A DNA stretch of 15,830 nucleotides from Jimgerdemannia flammicorona (taxonomy: Eukaryota; Mucoromycota; Endogonomycetes; Endogonales; Endogonaceae), in the NCBI GenBank assembly GCA_003990745.1, contig RBNI01003454.1, positions 1 to 15,830 of the forward strand. Reading direction: 5' to 3'. Below are positions 15,818-15,830 of the stretch, one piece after another. The notes under the pieces are model-generated. The model ran no database searches, was not told where the DNA came from, and saw nothing but the letters and a program-made list of their open reading frames with translations. Numbering within the stretch: position 1 is the first letter of the stretch; every line of letters begins with the position of its first letter. The position numbers and the translations under genes are program-made.

Positions 15818-15830
15818 GAAGGAGTAGGGG

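Larger units (their letters stand above)
14330..15830 (+). mobile_element. 5'-truncated LINE: reverse transcriptase C-terminal half and zinc-binding domain
   Basis: Coding sequence of a non-LTR retrotransposon that starts just downstream of the position of the RT catalytic YADD and runs off the right edge. It is more G-rich than its surroundings. It is broken by TAG stops and at least one frameshift. The 5' border is placed where recognisable RT similarity begins (about 14330) and is approximate. The 3' end and any poly(A) tail lie outside the window. Confidence 0.75.

Overview
The window looks like a transposon-packed, decayed intergenic island from a eukaryote, most likely a filamentous fungus (inference). 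The signs are Ty3/gypsy LTR retrotransposons with fungal-style short LTRs, LINE fragments with poly(A) tails, very A+T-rich debris, and point mutations that are overwhelmingly transitions. I see no host gene, no bacterial signals, no CRISPR array and no convincing tRNA or rRNA.

The layout is nested. The oldest layer is a degraded plus-strand gypsy element that begins near the left edge: gag pieces at 55-395, 1672-2330 and 9053-9160, a degraded dUTPase at 9286-9650, a retropepsin at 11350-11700, a chromodomain remnant at 11968-12105, an integrase-tail-like stretch to about 12450, and a 3' LTR at 12799-13567. It was hit three times. A 5'-truncated, poly(A)-tailed retroposon (396-1660, 11-bp target duplication) landed in gag. 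A nearly complete minus-strand gypsy element (2331-9048, two 473-bp LTRs, target duplication CCAG) landed just before the gag zinc knuckle. A minus-strand fragment of the old element's own family (9689 to about 11290: LTR plus 3' internal sequence) landed between dUTPase and protease, giving an imperfect inverted repeat of about 1.5 kb per arm with the plus-strand 3' end. A LINE reverse-transcriptase fragment (about 14330-15830) runs off the right edge.

The minus-strand 6.7-kb element is the core of the window. Read from 9048 down to 2331 it has: 5' LTR, a primer-binding-site candidate, gag with a zinc knuckle, retropepsin, a Cys/His cluster, a dUTPase, reverse transcriptase, RNase H, an indel, integrase with a GPY/F-like tail, an extra small ORF overlapping the pol stop, a polypurine tract and the 3' LTR. 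From gag to RNase H everything lies in one frame, broken only by stop codons that single transitions can explain. The element is dead: the RT motif reads YVDN, the dUTPase catalytic Asp is Asn, and the zinc knuckle has lost a Cys.

Most worth attention: (1) dUTPase domains in two separate gypsy lineages in one window, at two different positions in the polyprotein; (2) an undescribed-looking third ORF between integrase and the 3' LTR; (3) a Cys/His cluster preceding the dUTPase; (4) LTR divergence made of 30 transitions and no transversions, mostly at inferred CpG sites.
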